Shown: positions 42,665 through 51,910, counted from the first letter of the stretch. The stretch is DNA of 64,000 nt from Zoogloea sp016790385 (GCF_041916735.1 NZ_JAYRYY010000002.1); one strand, 5' to 3'. Numbers and translations are program-made. Notes: generated by a model not told the origin, from the letters alone.

Positions 42665-44317
42665 ATGCACACCATCAACCCGGGCAACCCCATCGAGCCC
42701 ACCCCGTCGGCCTACGGCTACCCGCTGCTGATCAAGCAGTTGCTGCACACCCCGCTGGCGGTCAACCCGGAGCAGGAGATCGTCTACCGCGACCTCAAGC
42801 GCTACAACTACCGCAGCCTCGGGCAGCGCATCGGCCAGCTTGCCAGTGCCCTGCGCAATCTCGGCGTGTCGCCGGGCGACACGGTGGGCGTGATGGACTG
42901 GGACAGCCACCGCTACCTGGAGTCCTATTTCGCCGTACCCATGATGGGTGCGGTGCTGATGACGGTGAACGTGCGCCTGTCCCCCGAGCAGATCCTGTAC
43001 ACCCTCAATCACGCGGAGGTGAAGGTGCTGCTGGTGAACACCGAGTTCATGCCCATGCTGGCGGAGATCCGCGACAAGCTGGAAACCGTGCAGCGCTTGG
43101 TGTTCATCAGCGACGTGCCCGGCGACCCCTTGCCCGACGGCTTTGCCGGCGAGTACGAAGCCCTGGTCCAGGCCGGCTCGCCGTCCTTTGCCTTTCCCGA
43201 TTTCGACGAGAACACCCGAGCCACCACCTTCTACACCACCGGCACCACCGGCCTGCCCAAGGGCGTGTTCTTCAGCCACCGCCAGCTCGTGCTGCACACC
43301 CTTGCCACCCTCAGCGGGCTGGCCTCCCCGGCCAGCCAGGGGCGCCTGCACCGGGATGACGTGTACATGCCCATCACGCCGATGTTCCATGTGCATGCGT
43401 GGGGCCTGCCCTACGTGGCCACGGTGCTGGGCCTGCGCCAGGTGTACCCGGGCCGCTACACCCCGGACGGTCTGCTGGCCCTGGTGCAACGGGAGAAGGT
43501 CACCTTCTCCCATTGCGTCCCCACCATCCTGCACATGCTGCTGGCCAATCCGGCGATCCGGGACACCAACGTGCGGGGGTGGAAGGTCATCATCGGCGGT
43601 TCGGCTCTGCCCAAGGGGCTTGCCCAGGCCGCCCTGGACCATGGTATCGACCTGTTCACCGGTTACGGCATGTCGGAAACCTGCCCCATCCTCACCCTCG
43701 CCCAGATCAAGACTCCCCTCGCCGGCGACCCGGCCCGGGAGCTGGAGCTGCGCACCCGCACGGGCCTGCCCATCCCCCTGGTGGACCTGCGCATCGTGGA
43801 CGAGAACCTGCTCGACGTTGCCCACGACGGCAAGGCCGCCGGCGAGATCGTGGTGCGCGCTCCGTGGCTCACCCAGGGCTACTTCAAGAACCCCAGCGCC
43901 TCCGAGGAGCTGTGGTCAGGGGGCTACCTGCACACCAATGACATCGGCACCCTCGACCCGGACGGCTACCTCCAAGTCACCGACCGCATCAAGGATGTGA
44001 TCAAGACCGGCGGCGAGTGGGTCTCGTCCCTGGAGCTGGAGGACGTGATCTCGCGCCACCCGGCGGTGAGCGAGGTGGCGGTGATCGGCGTCAAGGATGC
44101 CAAGTGGGGCGAGCGGCCCATGGCCCTGGTGGTGCTTAAGCCCGACGCCACGGCCGGGGAGACGGAGATCAAGGCCCATGTGAAGGCCTTTGCCGAAAAG
44201 GGCGGCATCTCGAAGTTCGCCATCCCCGAACGGGTGCTCATCGTCCAGGCCATCGACAAGACCAGCGTGGGCAAGATCAACAAGAAGGGGCTGCGGCAGA
44301 AGTTCGACGGTTCGTAA
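42665..44317 (+). CDS. Fatty-acid/aryl-acid--CoA ligase
   Basis: 550 residues of the AMP-forming ligase family. The P-loop TTFYTTGTTGLPKGVFFSHR (about 180-200) and YGMSETCPILTLA (about 330) are adenylation motifs; the hinge and C-terminal motif appear in DRIKDVIKTGGEWVSSLE (about 440-458) and the catalytic lysine in KTSVGKINKKGLRQKF near the end. The start at 42665 is preceded by AGGAGGA 6 nt before the ATG. It would activate an acid for the dehydrogenase upstream, giving a minimal beta-oxidation entry module. Confidence 0.93.
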   Translation: MHTINPGNPIEPTPSAYGYPLLIKQLLHTPLAVNPEQEIVYRDLKRYNYRSLGQRIGQLASALRNLGVSPGDTVGVMDWDSHRYLESYFAVPMMGAVLMTVNVRLSPEQILYTLNHAEVKVLLVNTEFMPMLAEIRDKLETVQRLVFISDVPGDPLPDGFAGEYEALVQAGSPSFAFPDFDENTRATTFYTTGTTGLPKGVFFSHRQLVLHTLATLSGLASPASQGRLHRDDVYMPITPMFHVHAWGLPYVATVLGLRQVYPGRYTPDGLLALVQREKVTFSHCVPTILHMLLANPAIRDTNVRGWKVIIGGSALPKGLAQAALDHGIDLFTGYGMSETCPILTLAQIKTPLAGDPARELELRTRTGLPIPLVDLRIVDENLLDVAHDGKAAGEIVVRAPWLTQGYFKNPSASEELWSGGYLHTNDIGTLDPDGYLQVTDRIKDVIKTGGEWVSSLELEDVISRHPAVSEVAVIGVKDAKWGERPMALVVLKPDATAGETEIKAHVKAFAEKGGISKFAIPERVLIVQAIDKTSVGKINKKGLRQKFDGS

Positions 44318-44419
44318 GCCGCCTGACCTGGCCTGATCGTCCGCCCGGAAGGTGCGAAGGAATCGTCGTGAGCGCTTCGGGTTGGCGCCGGGAAGCGTAG
44401 CCGATTCATTCACACGCGA

Positions 44420-45073
44420 TCAGGTGGATTTTTTCAGCCAGGTGAGGCGCTGCACGATCTTGTCCCGCCAGGCGCGGGCCAGCCCGGGCAGGTCGGCCAG
44501 GCGCTCAAGCTCGGCCACGGCGGGCCGGTGGGCCTGCCACAGGAGCTGGGCTTCGCGCAGGGTCGGGGTGTCGGCCGCGGCGTGCAGCAGGTCCAGGGTG
44601 TCGCCCGGGGCCACGTAGCCGGGTTTCACCACGCGCCAGTACCAGCCGGTGAGCAGGTGTTCGGCGATGAAGCCGGCCATGCCCTCGGCCGCAAAACGCT
44701 CGTCGATCTTCCAGCACGGGTTGCGGGGCTGGCTGACCTGGAGCACGGCGCTGCCCAGTTGCCACAGATCGCCCACGCACACGTCGGCCTCGTCCAGATC
44801 GGGGGTGGACAGGTTTTCGCCCAGGGCGCCGGGCACCAGCAGCGCCGCCGCCTCGGGGAAGCGGGCCGCAAGCCGCGCGTAGTGTCGCGCCGGGTAGAGA
44901 TGCACGGCCTTGTCGGGGCCGCCATGGACACGCCGGTCGGCCTGATGGTCGCCGGCAAAGCCCTCGGGGCCGAGGGCCAGCGGTGTGTCCACCCGCGTCT
45001 TGTACATGCCGGTGGGCCGACCGCTTTCGGGCAGCGGCCGGATGCCGCCGGTGAAGAGTGTGACGCGGGCCAT
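44420..45073 (-). CDS. yiiM: MOSC domain protein, YiiM-like
   Basis: 217 residues. RGGIRP-like N terminus (LFTGGIRPLPESGRPTGMYK), GDHQADRRVHGGPDKAVHLY, and LGENLSTPDLDEADVCVGD are the conserved MOSC text; QPRNPCWKID carries the conserved Cys (near 117) that holds the sulfur/molybdenum in this fold. YiiM of E. coli reduces 6-N-hydroxylaminopurine-type N-hydroxylated substrates using Mo cofactor. The C-terminal half contains the short helical tail of YiiM. It converges on the acyl-CoA ligase gene and is not otherwise linked. Confidence 0.88.
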   Translation of the reverse strand: MARVTLFTGGIRPLPESGRPTGMYKTRVDTPLALGPEGFAGDHQADRRVHGGPDKAVHLYPARHYARLAARFPEAAALLVPGALGENLSTPDLDEADVCVGDLWQLGSAVLQVSQPRNPCWKIDERFAAEGMAGFIAEHLLTGWYWRVVKPGYVAPGDTLDLLHAAADTPTLREAQLLWQAHRPAVAELERLADLPGLARAWRDKIVQRLTWLKKST

Positions 45074-45190
45074 AGGTGTTTCCTGCTGTGCTTTGGGTAC
45101 GGACTCTCACTCTCTCTTGTACACCAGTGCGCTGATAGTCTTCAGGTGACATGGTGCTGGCGCCGCCCATCGGAGCCTAAGGATCAACGA

Positions 45191-46315
45191 TCAGATATTG
45201 CCTGAATTCGTGAAACGGAAACTCTGCTTCAGATCATTCATCCAAGAGGGGTCAATCAGCTTGTCATGCTGCAAACGCCCAACAACGATGCCGGGATGCA
45301 CGCCGATATGCTGGGCAAAATCAGCTACGGCTGCCTTGGTACGGAGATTCGCCAGCCCTTGAGCGTACTGCGAAGGAATCAGCCAATTTCCAGACCACTC
45401 ATTAGCCTCGTGCTCACGGGGGTCTTCGGCGTGCGCTGCGTTGGGGTCATCCAGGAAAATGGATTTCTTGTCTTCCTTGCTGTTGGCATGCAGCAGGATA
45501 TGGGCTGCTTCATGGAAGAAGCTGAACCAGAATTTGTCGTTTGTCTTGCCATACAGCGATAGCTGTATCAATGGTCGCGTCGGGCTCAGCCAGCGGGCCA
45601 CACCACTCACATGCGCGCGCGGGATCGCCGGGACCAGCACCAGCAGCACGCCAGCTTTGTGAAGCAAGGTGCGCATTTGCGGCTCGAACACTTCGGGCGG
45701 CTCGCCAGTCATGTCGCGAATGCGGTGCAGGGCCGCTTCAAAGCGGGCCCTGTCGTACTTTGAGCCATCGAGCCTCTCGGCCTGTTGCTCGCCCAGACGC
45801 AACCAGGCCGAGATGGCACCCACATCACTCTGTTCAGCACGACTGCGGCGGAACGCCATCTGCATGCCACCATAGTGGGCACGCCACTCATCAGGCGTCG
45901 CGACACCAAAGAACCGCAAACAGGCATCAACCAAGTCGGGTTTATGCCTGCTGTCCAAACGCTGCTTGGGAATGGCTTCACATGCCATCAATTCCTCGAG
46001 GGGCAATTCATCCAGCCAAGGCACCCAGCCGGCATGGCGCTCAGCGGCTTCCAGACGGGCTTTATGCCTCTGGTAGTTCGCTTCGAGCGACAGCCAGAAG
46101 TCCATGGTGCTGCCCAGCACACGCTCCAGGCGTTGGGCAGCATCCACGGTGAGCGGCACCTTGCCATTGATGAGCTGGCTTACATGCTTCTCGCTGTACC
46201 CCAGGCGCTGAGCCAACTCTGCTTGCGTCCAGCCACGCTCTTCGGAAATGTCGAGAATGGACTCCCCTGGCGGCAAGACCCAATCCGGCGCAAAGGGAGC
46301 ACTCAGTTCAGTCAT
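45191..46315 (-). CDS. higA: HigA-type antitoxin fused to ImmA/IrrE metallopeptidase domain
   Basis: 374 residues from ATG at 46315 (GGGGA 7 nt before it; another in-frame ATG 12 bp upstream is possible). The N terminus is an XRE helix-turn-helix (ERGWTQAELAQRLGYSEKHV, about 24-45). The C-terminal half has the zinc peptidase motif in FSFFHEAAHILLHANSKED (HEXXH, about 258) and distal EHEANEWSG, the ImmA/IrrE third-ligand region. It overlaps the toxin gene by 8 bp. The HTH part should neutralise and autoregulate with HigB; the peptidase part could allow stress-triggered cleavage, as in ImmA-family regulators (inference). Confidence 0.88.
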   Translation of the reverse strand: MTELSAPFAPDWVLPPGESILDISEERGWTQAELAQRLGYSEKHVSQLINGKVPLTVDAAQRLERVLGSTMDFWLSLEANYQRHKARLEAAERHAGWVPWLDELPLEELMACEAIPKQRLDSRHKPDLVDACLRFFGVATPDEWRAHYGGMQMAFRRSRAEQSDVGAISAWLRLGEQQAERLDGSKYDRARFEAALHRIRDMTGEPPEVFEPQMRTLLHKAGVLLVLVPAIPRAHVSGVARWLSPTRPLIQLSLYGKTNDKFWFSFFHEAAHILLHANSKEDKKSIFLDDPNAAHAEDPREHEANEWSGNWLIPSQYAQGLANLRTKAAVADFAQHIGVHPGIVVGRLQHDKLIDPSWMNDLKQSFRFTNSGNI

Positions 46316-46637
46316 GGTAATCCCCATTCGATTCAATGCTGATGACCGTGACATGGGACCATTCGATGCCGCCGTCAGGTCGGGTGGGGCAAGGGTCGTG
46401 GGCCGGGGTAAAGACCAGTCGCCAGCCTCCGGCATGATCAAGGGCAAAGTGCCCGAGGCGATCCCCTTTGAGCGGATGGGGATTGCCCGCAACCAGATCG
46501 GTGACACGTGCAGCCGCCTCCAGTGCAAGCAGGCGCAGCTTCAGCTTACGCGCCGAGGCCGCCCCGAGCTTTTTCTCGGCGACGGCCTGCTTCTCACACA
46601 GATCGCGGATTTTCTTGTCCTTGTATCGAACTTCCAA
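46308..46637 (-). CDS. higB: HigB/RelE-type toxin
   Basis: 109 residues starting TTG at 46637. Compact RelE/ParE-fold protein with KLGAASARKLKLRLLALEAA and LAGNPHPLKGDRLGHFALDH (ribosome-dependent mRNA interferase type), ending WRLVFTPAHDP...VTVISIESNGDYH, the usual C-terminal strand with a terminal His. The gene lies just before the HTH-ImmA gene and overlaps it, the normal HigBA order. The predicted promoter is so close that the message would be almost leaderless. Confidence 0.85.
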   Translation of the reverse strand: MEVRYKDKKIRDLCEKQAVAEKKLGAASARKLKLRLLALEAAARVTDLVAGNPHPLKGDRLGHFALDHAGGWRLVFTPAHDPCPTRPDGGIEWSHVTVISIESNGDYHD

Positions 46638-46646
46638 GGCACCCCC

Positions 46647-46675
46647 ATTCTATCAATTTTTACCTACCAGGTAAA
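46647..46675 (-). promoter_or_regulatory. higBA promoter with overlapping operator palindrome
   Basis: Minus strand: TTTACC (-35, 46675-46670), 17 bp, TAGAAT (-10, 46652-46647). An inverted repeat TTTACCT-ACC-AGGTAAA (46659-46675, read on the plus strand) covers the -35 and most of the spacer, the usual place for autorepression by a HigA-type protein. Confidence 0.65.
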
Positions 46676-46922
46676 TTAAGGCTCAGCTTGGTACCCGTTG
46701 AGCGTTTCATGGAGATGCCGCCAGCAATCCCGAACTGTCTTCACTCACAACGAAGAATCGCACGACACTCAACAACTCGGCAGTGACCCAATCCACTAGA
46801 TCGTCATGCCAACGTCTTTATGCGGATGATGACAGAGGGTCCGAGTGGACTTGGCACGGAACGATCTCGCCGACCGACGCTCTCCCACCCGTCCCGGGGA
46901 AGGCCGATGCCCTGCGCGCCCC

Positions 46923-47696
46923 TCACTCTCCCCTGAACACCGGCTTGCGCTTCTCTTTGAAGGCCCGGATGCCCTCGGCGTAGTCCTGGCTGTTGTACAC
47001 CACCCGGCGCAGGCCCTGGATGCGTTCGAAGTCTTCCGGCGACATGGTGTGGGCGCCGGCAAGGATGCGCAGCTGCTCCTTCATCACCGAGATGGAGAGG
47101 GGCGCATTGGCGGCGATGCGGCGGGCCATGGCGTAGGTGGCGTCCTCCAGGTCGGCGGCGTCGGTGACATGGTTGATGATGCCCAGGCTGCACAGGCGTT
47201 CGGCGGGGATGGGGGCGGCGGTGAAGAGCATCTCCTTGGCCAGGCGCAGGTTGGCGGCGTTGAGAAAGGTGAGCAGACCGCCCACGTTGTAAGGCACGTT
47301 GAGGCGGGCCGGGGTGGCGGCAAAGGTGGCGTCGCGGGCGGCCACGATGAGGTCGCAGGCGAAGGCGGTTTCGCAGGCGCCGCCCCACACGCTGCCTTCG
47401 ATCATGGCGATGATGGGGGCGGGAAAGGTCTCGATCTCGCGCACCAGCTTGCGCAGGGGGTCACGCCAGGCCAGGGGGTCGAGGCCCGCGGCAGGGAGCT
47501 CTTCGATATCGTGGCCCGCCGACCACACCTTGCAGCCGGCGCGGGCGCGCAGCACCACGCAACGCACCCCCACGGCGCGGAAGGATTCGAGGGCGGTGGC
47601 AAAGGCATGCACCATCTCCTCGCACAAGGCGTTGCGGCGGGATTCCCGATCCATCGTGAGGGTGGCGATGTGGTCGGAGATGTCGATCTGGAGCAT
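46923..47696 (-). CDS. scpB: Methylmalonyl-CoA decarboxylase-type crotonase
   Basis: 257 residues of the enoyl-CoA hydratase superfamily, resembling E. coli YgfG/ScpB at many positions: SAGHDIEELPAAG (about residue 63-75), APIIAMIEGSVWGGACETAF (about 98-117, oxyanion hole), ATPARLNVPYNVGG, and SPEDFERIQGLRRVVYNSQDY near the C terminus. ScpB decarboxylates methylmalonyl-CoA to propionyl-CoA. No methylmalonyl-CoA mutase gene (scpA) or ScpC is present in the window. Confidence 0.88.
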   Translation of the reverse strand: MLQIDISDHIATLTMDRESRRNALCEEMVHAFATALESFRAVGVRCVVLRARAGCKVWSAGHDIEELPAAGLDPLAWRDPLRKLVREIETFPAPIIAMIEGSVWGGACETAFACDLIVAARDATFAATPARLNVPYNVGGLLTFLNAANLRLAKEMLFTAAPIPAERLCSLGIINHVTDAADLEDATYAMARRIAANAPLSISVMKEQLRILAGAHTMSPEDFERIQGLRRVVYNSQDYAEGIRAFKEKRKPVFRGE

Positions 47697-47779
47697 GGCT
47701 GCACGGGGTGGAAGCGGGACACCATTCTAAGCGCGGCCGGCGCGGATGGATTCCCGCGCCCCACGGCCGGACGGAAATG

Positions 47780-48676
47780 TCAGCCGCGCTTGCCAACCAG
47801 CATCACCCCGGCCACCACCAGCGCGCCGCCGAGGATCTGGAACAGGCCGATGGGCTCGTCGAGGATCAGCCAGCCCAGAAAGAGCGTGACCACCGGGCCG
47901 AGGGTGCCGATGAGGGACACCGGCCCGGCGCCCATGCGACGGATCGCCTCGGACACCATCCACACCGGCAGCACGGTGGAGAACACGGCCATGGCCCCCG
48001 CCAGCAGCATCACCGGTGCCGGCTGGACGAGCAGGCCGAGGGGGCGGGTCAGGGCGAAGTGGGCAAGGCACAGCAGACAGGCGGCGGTGCTGGCCCACGC
48101 TGTGACCCGGGCGGCCCCCAACCGGCCCACCGCCTGGCCATTGCCCATCAGGTACACGGCGTAGGACACGGCGCTGGCAAACACCAGACCACCGCCGATG
48201 AGCACATCGTGCATGTCGCCGGCCACGTGCAGATCATGGGCCACCGCCAGGGCGATGCCGGCGTAGCACAGGGCGATGGAGCCCATGGCCCGGGGGGTGA
48301 TGCGCTTGCCCAGGAAGAGGGCCGACAGCACGACCACCAGGGTGGGGTAGGCAAACAGGATCAGCCGCTCCAGGGCGGCAGAGATGTACTGCAGGCCGAG
48401 AAAATCCAGATAGCTGGCCAGGTAGTAGCCGGTGAGGCCCAGGCCCAGCATCAGTCCGATGTCGCGCCGCCCCAGGGGTTCCGGCTTGCGGCTGCGCTGG
48501 TCGTGCCAGCCCAGGGCCAGGAAGAAAGGCAGCGAGAAACCCATGCGCAGGGCGAGCAGCGTCACCGCATCCACGCCATAGGGGTAGGCCAGCTTGATGA
48601 GGATGGCCTTGAAGGAGAAACCCACTGCGCCGAGGACGGCAAAGAGAAGGCCGATGTGGTTGCCGGGGGAGTTCAT
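47780..48676 (-). CDS. EamA/DMT family transporter
   Basis: 298 residues with ten membrane helices in two EamA repeats: N-terminal half (HIGLLFAVLGAVGFSFKAIL) and C-terminal half (VMLLAGAMAVFSTVLPVWMV), with the proline/glycine-rich GPVSLIGTLGPVVTLFLGWL near residue 250. Drug/metabolite exporters of this family have varied substrates; none is indicated. It stands alone on its strand, 83 bp upstream of the scpB-like start in transcription direction, so co-transcription with scpB is possible. Confidence 0.9.
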   Translation of the reverse strand: MNSPGNHIGLLFAVLGAVGFSFKAILIKLAYPYGVDAVTLLALRMGFSLPFFLALGWHDQRSRKPEPLGRRDIGLMLGLGLTGYYLASYLDFLGLQYISAALERLILFAYPTLVVVLSALFLGKRITPRAMGSIALCYAGIALAVAHDLHVAGDMHDVLIGGGLVFASAVSYAVYLMGNGQAVGRLGAARVTAWASTAACLLCLAHFALTRPLGLLVQPAPVMLLAGAMAVFSTVLPVWMVSEAIRRMGAGPVSLIGTLGPVVTLFLGWLILDEPIGLFQILGGALVVAGVMLVGKRG

Positions 48677-48861
48677 GGGGCAGGCGTAGACGGCCGGAGT
48701 TCACAGGCCTCCATTAGGCCAGCCGCGGTTGCTGGGGGGAATGCGTATGTTCCGAGGTGGGGGTTAGGGAATGGTGAAGGGTCGGGGGTGAAGCATGGGT
48801 ATGCTTCGGGCCCAGGCAGCGGAGGCCGAATGAAGTGGCTCTGTTCTCGTCAGCATGGATA

Positions 48862-48942
48862 GCGCTTTCGCCCTGACCGCCAAGCCTCCTAAAGCTCGGT
48901 GGGCCTGCCGCGAATGGTGATTACATCACCCGATGCGAACAT
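48862..48942. repeat. Diverged direct repeat, copy A
   Basis: 81 bp that aligns along its length with 49438-49516. Shared words in order: GCGCTT, CCGGTGG-like CTCGGTGG, GCCTGCC, ATGGTG, and GCGAACAT. Not coding. Together the copies bracket the hairpin block at 49182-49333. Confidence 0.6.
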
Positions 48943-49181
48943 GGGCGGACTGTTCGACCTTCCTGGGTTGAGTCCTCAGTCCTTACTGTCACGCATTCCA
49001 GCGCGTGACGGCACATCGGCCGAGGGCGAGTCCCCTGCGCTGCTCACAACGGGCGGCTCAGACGGGCTTTCACGCCCACCGAGCCTTTACTGATGCAGGG
49101 CTGGGCAACTGACCGTTGATCACCTGCATTTCCTTTCCCCTCTGACGTGCCGACTGGAGGTGATGACGGGCGGAAAAAGGG

Positions 49182-49333
49182 CTTCGCATGTCTGAGCCCG
49201 CAGGGCGAGTTTGCGAAGACCCCGCCCGGCCTCGCCGGAAGGCGGGACCCCCCGAAGGGGGCGCGGCAGCGGGGTACGTTTTCTTGCCTCCGTCTTTGTC
49301 GTACAACAAAGAAGGAGGTCGCCCGCCGGGGCG
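49182..49333. other. Structured non-coding element with five hairpins
   Basis: In order: CTTCGCA/TGCGAAG enclosing GCCC-GCA-GGGC (49182-49218); CCCGCC/GGCGGG enclosing CGGC-CTC-GCCG (49221-49246); CCCCC-GAA-GGGGG (49249-49261); CCTCC/GGAGG enclosing CTTTGT/ACAAAG (49287-49318); CGCCC-GCCG-GGGCG (49320-49333). The nested stems with small asymmetric joins look like RNA structure. Similar text is familiar to me as a recurring betaproteobacterial element, but I cannot name it. Confidence 0.6.
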
Positions 49334-49437
49334 AGACCCGGCCAATGTGACGTAAGAGAACGGAAAGCCGCCCGTAAGGCCTCACCGGTTCAAGGTCGAA
49401 GGGAGGGACTCAACGACATTCGGATAAAGCCTGGAAA

Positions 49438-49516
49438 GCGCTTCCACCCCGGACGGCAAGGCTCACCAAGCCCGGTGGCCTGCCAGGGATGGTGTCGACA
49501 GCCCTGACGCGAACAT
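49438..49516. repeat. Diverged direct repeat, copy B
   Basis: 79 bp aligned with copy A at 48862-48942 in the same orientation. Ends GCGAACAT in both copies. A weaker third resemblance (GCTTTCACGCCCACCGAGCCT) lies at 49066-49086. Confidence 0.6.
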
Positions 49517-49547
49517 CGCCAATTCACTCGACCCCACAGAAGGGTGC

Positions 49548-50411
49548 TCAGTGCGTCAGGAAGTCCAGCACCATGCGGTTGAACTTGTCGGCGTGTTCCC
49601 ACTGGGCCCAGTGGCCGCAGCGGTTGAAGATGTGCAGCTCGGCGTTGGGCATGCCCCAGATCAGGCGCAGGCCCACGTCCATGGGCACAAAGCGGTCGTC
49701 GCGGCCCCAGATGACCAGGGCTGGGGCGGTGACTTCGCCCAGGCGCGGCCCGAAGTCGGGGAACTGCTTGGGGTTGGCGGCGAGGCTCTTGACGAAGTTC
49801 TCCAGGTGGTCGCGGCGGGCCAGCATGTTGTCGAGGCGGGCCTGAAAGAGCTCTTCGGTAAGGCTGCTGCTGTCGAACACGAAGACGGCCATCATCTTCT
49901 TGAGGTTCTCGATGGTGGGCTCGCGATACAGCCCCTGGAGCAGCTTGATGCCTTCGGTGGGCATGGGCACGAACTGGCTGGGGCCGCCGGTGCCGCCGCC
50001 CATCAGCACCAGCTTGCCGACTCGCGCCGGGTTGGCAAGGGCAAAGGCCACGGCGCTGTGGCCACCCATGGAGTTGCCGATGATGTGCACCTTGTCGAGG
50101 CCCAGGCCGTCGAGCAGGCCCTTCAGGGCGCGGGCGTTCAGATCAGACCGGGAGCCGGTGCACACGATGGGGTCGCTCTTGCTCCAGCCCGGGCAGTCCA
50201 TCAGGATGACCCGGTAGCCGGCATTCGCCAGGGGCTCGATGTTGCGGTTGAAGTTGGCCCAGCCGCTGGCGCCGGGGCCGGAGCCGTGCAGCATGACCAC
50301 CGTCTCGGCGCCCTCGCCGATGTCGTTGTAGTGGAGCTGAAGGTCCAGATCGCCTTCGTGGATGCGGATGAAGCGGCTGGTGGCGGCTTCGCTGAGGGTT
50401 GAAGTGCTCAC
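49548..50411 (-). CDS. mhpC: 2-hydroxy-6-ketonona-2,4-dienedioate hydrolase (C-C hydrolase)
   Basis: 287 residues, starting GTG with AGGA before it. Alpha/beta-hydrolase that cleaves the C-C bond of the meta-ring-fission product to succinate and 2-hydroxypentadienoate. Catalytic triad visible: Ser114 in GNSMGGHS, Asp239 in WGRDDRFVP, His267 in CGHWAQWE; oxyanion segment MLHGSGPGASG. It is the last gene of the mhp transcript, after livF and the hemerythrin gene, unlike enteric mhp where it lies mid-operon. Confidence 0.93.
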   Translation of the reverse strand: MSTSTLSEAATSRFIRIHEGDLDLQLHYNDIGEGAETVVMLHGSGPGASGWANFNRNIEPLANAGYRVILMDCPGWSKSDPIVCTGSRSDLNARALKGLLDGLGLDKVHIIGNSMGGHSAVAFALANPARVGKLVLMGGGTGGPSQFVPMPTEGIKLLQGLYREPTIENLKKMMAVFVFDSSSLTEELFQARLDNMLARRDHLENFVKSLAANPKQFPDFGPRLGEVTAPALVIWGRDDRFVPMDVGLRLIWGMPNAELHIFNRCGHWAQWEHADKFNRMVLDFLTH

Positions 50412-50441
50412 GGTAGGTGTCCTTTCAATGGGAGTGGGGGC

Positions 50442-51029
50442 TCAGCCTTCGTAAGGGCCGGCGCCAAAGCCGATGGGCGGCGGCGCCGAGGCCACCAGTT
50501 TCGAAAAGATGGCGGCGAAGTCCTCGCCCGGTACGCCGCCCATGGTATTGCCCGCGGCAGCGAGTTCCGCATCGATTTCGGCCCAGTCCTCGGCGGTGAA
50601 GTGCTTGCGCAGCAGGGGCAGGATCTCGCGCTCTTCGAGGATCATGTGGTTGCGGTAGAACTCGGCGTAGGTGTCGAAGGCGGCCGACAGGCCGGCCACG
50701 TCATCCGGGCTCTTCTCGAAGGCGTCGAGAGCCTTCTCCAGCAGGGCGATTCGGTCGGCGGTGCCGGCGTGCTGGCGGAAGAGCTTGTCGAGCAGTTCCC
50801 GCCCCTCGTCGGTGCGAGCGGCGAGGCGGCCGAAGAGCAGCCGGTCTTCCTTGGGGTGATGCTGCTGCTCAGGGTAGGCCTCCAGGTAGTCCACCATGCC
50901 GCGCAGCAGCTTGATGTCGGGCTTGAGACGGCCGGCGCCGATCTCCTTGAGCATGAAGCGGACGGCATGGAGGATGGCCGCCAGGGATTGGTGTTCGTCC
51001 GCCAGGACTTGCAGTGCGCGCATGGGCAT
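50442..51029 (-). CDS. Hemerythrin-like domain protein
   Basis: 195 residues if started at 51029 (GGAG 6 nt upstream). A four-helix HHE domain: DEHQSLAAILHAVRFML (first His pair), EQQHHPKEDRLLFGRL (about residue 57-72), LFRQHAGTADRI, and FYRNHMILEEREILPLLRKH with the last His/Glu ligands. Predicted to bind a diiron site and O2, NO or serve as sensor. It sits between livF and mhpC in the catabolic operon. The extension after about residue 150 (GVPGEDFAAIFSKLVASAPP) is family-typical. Confidence 0.85.
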   Translation of the reverse strand: MPMRALQVLADEHQSLAAILHAVRFMLKEIGAGRLKPDIKLLRGMVDYLEAYPEQQHHPKEDRLLFGRLAARTDEGRELLDKLFRQHAGTADRIALLEKALDAFEKSPDDVAGLSAAFDTYAEFYRNHMILEEREILPLLRKHFTAEDWAEIDAELAAAGNTMGGVPGEDFAAIFSKLVASAPPPIGFGAGPYEG

Positions 51030-51076
51030 GTCTCCGGTTGTGGGGTCAGGGCGTGTGAAGGATTCGTCGCACACGC

Positions 51077-51832
<756 letters not shown>

Positions 51833-51910
51833 CGCAGTTCTCCAAGGCGCTGCAGGCCACCCGCAGCCGATGAAACTTCAGGGCTCAGGTGCGGCGGGGC
51901 CGGCTGCGCA

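Larger units (their letters stand above)
48677..49547. other. 870-bp gene-free block between EamA gene and mhpC
   Basis: No supported gene on either strand. Several short frames exist, but they only read through hairpin sequence. The block holds repeat copies A and B and a chain of hairpins (separate entries). Flanking genes point the same way on the minus strand, so this is also where an mhp transcript would end. Confidence 0.6.

Noticed and set aside
49044..49385. Arg/Pro-rich frames through the hairpin block
   Set aside because: They only read through palindromic sequence; such frames are probably widely mis-annotated as proteins.
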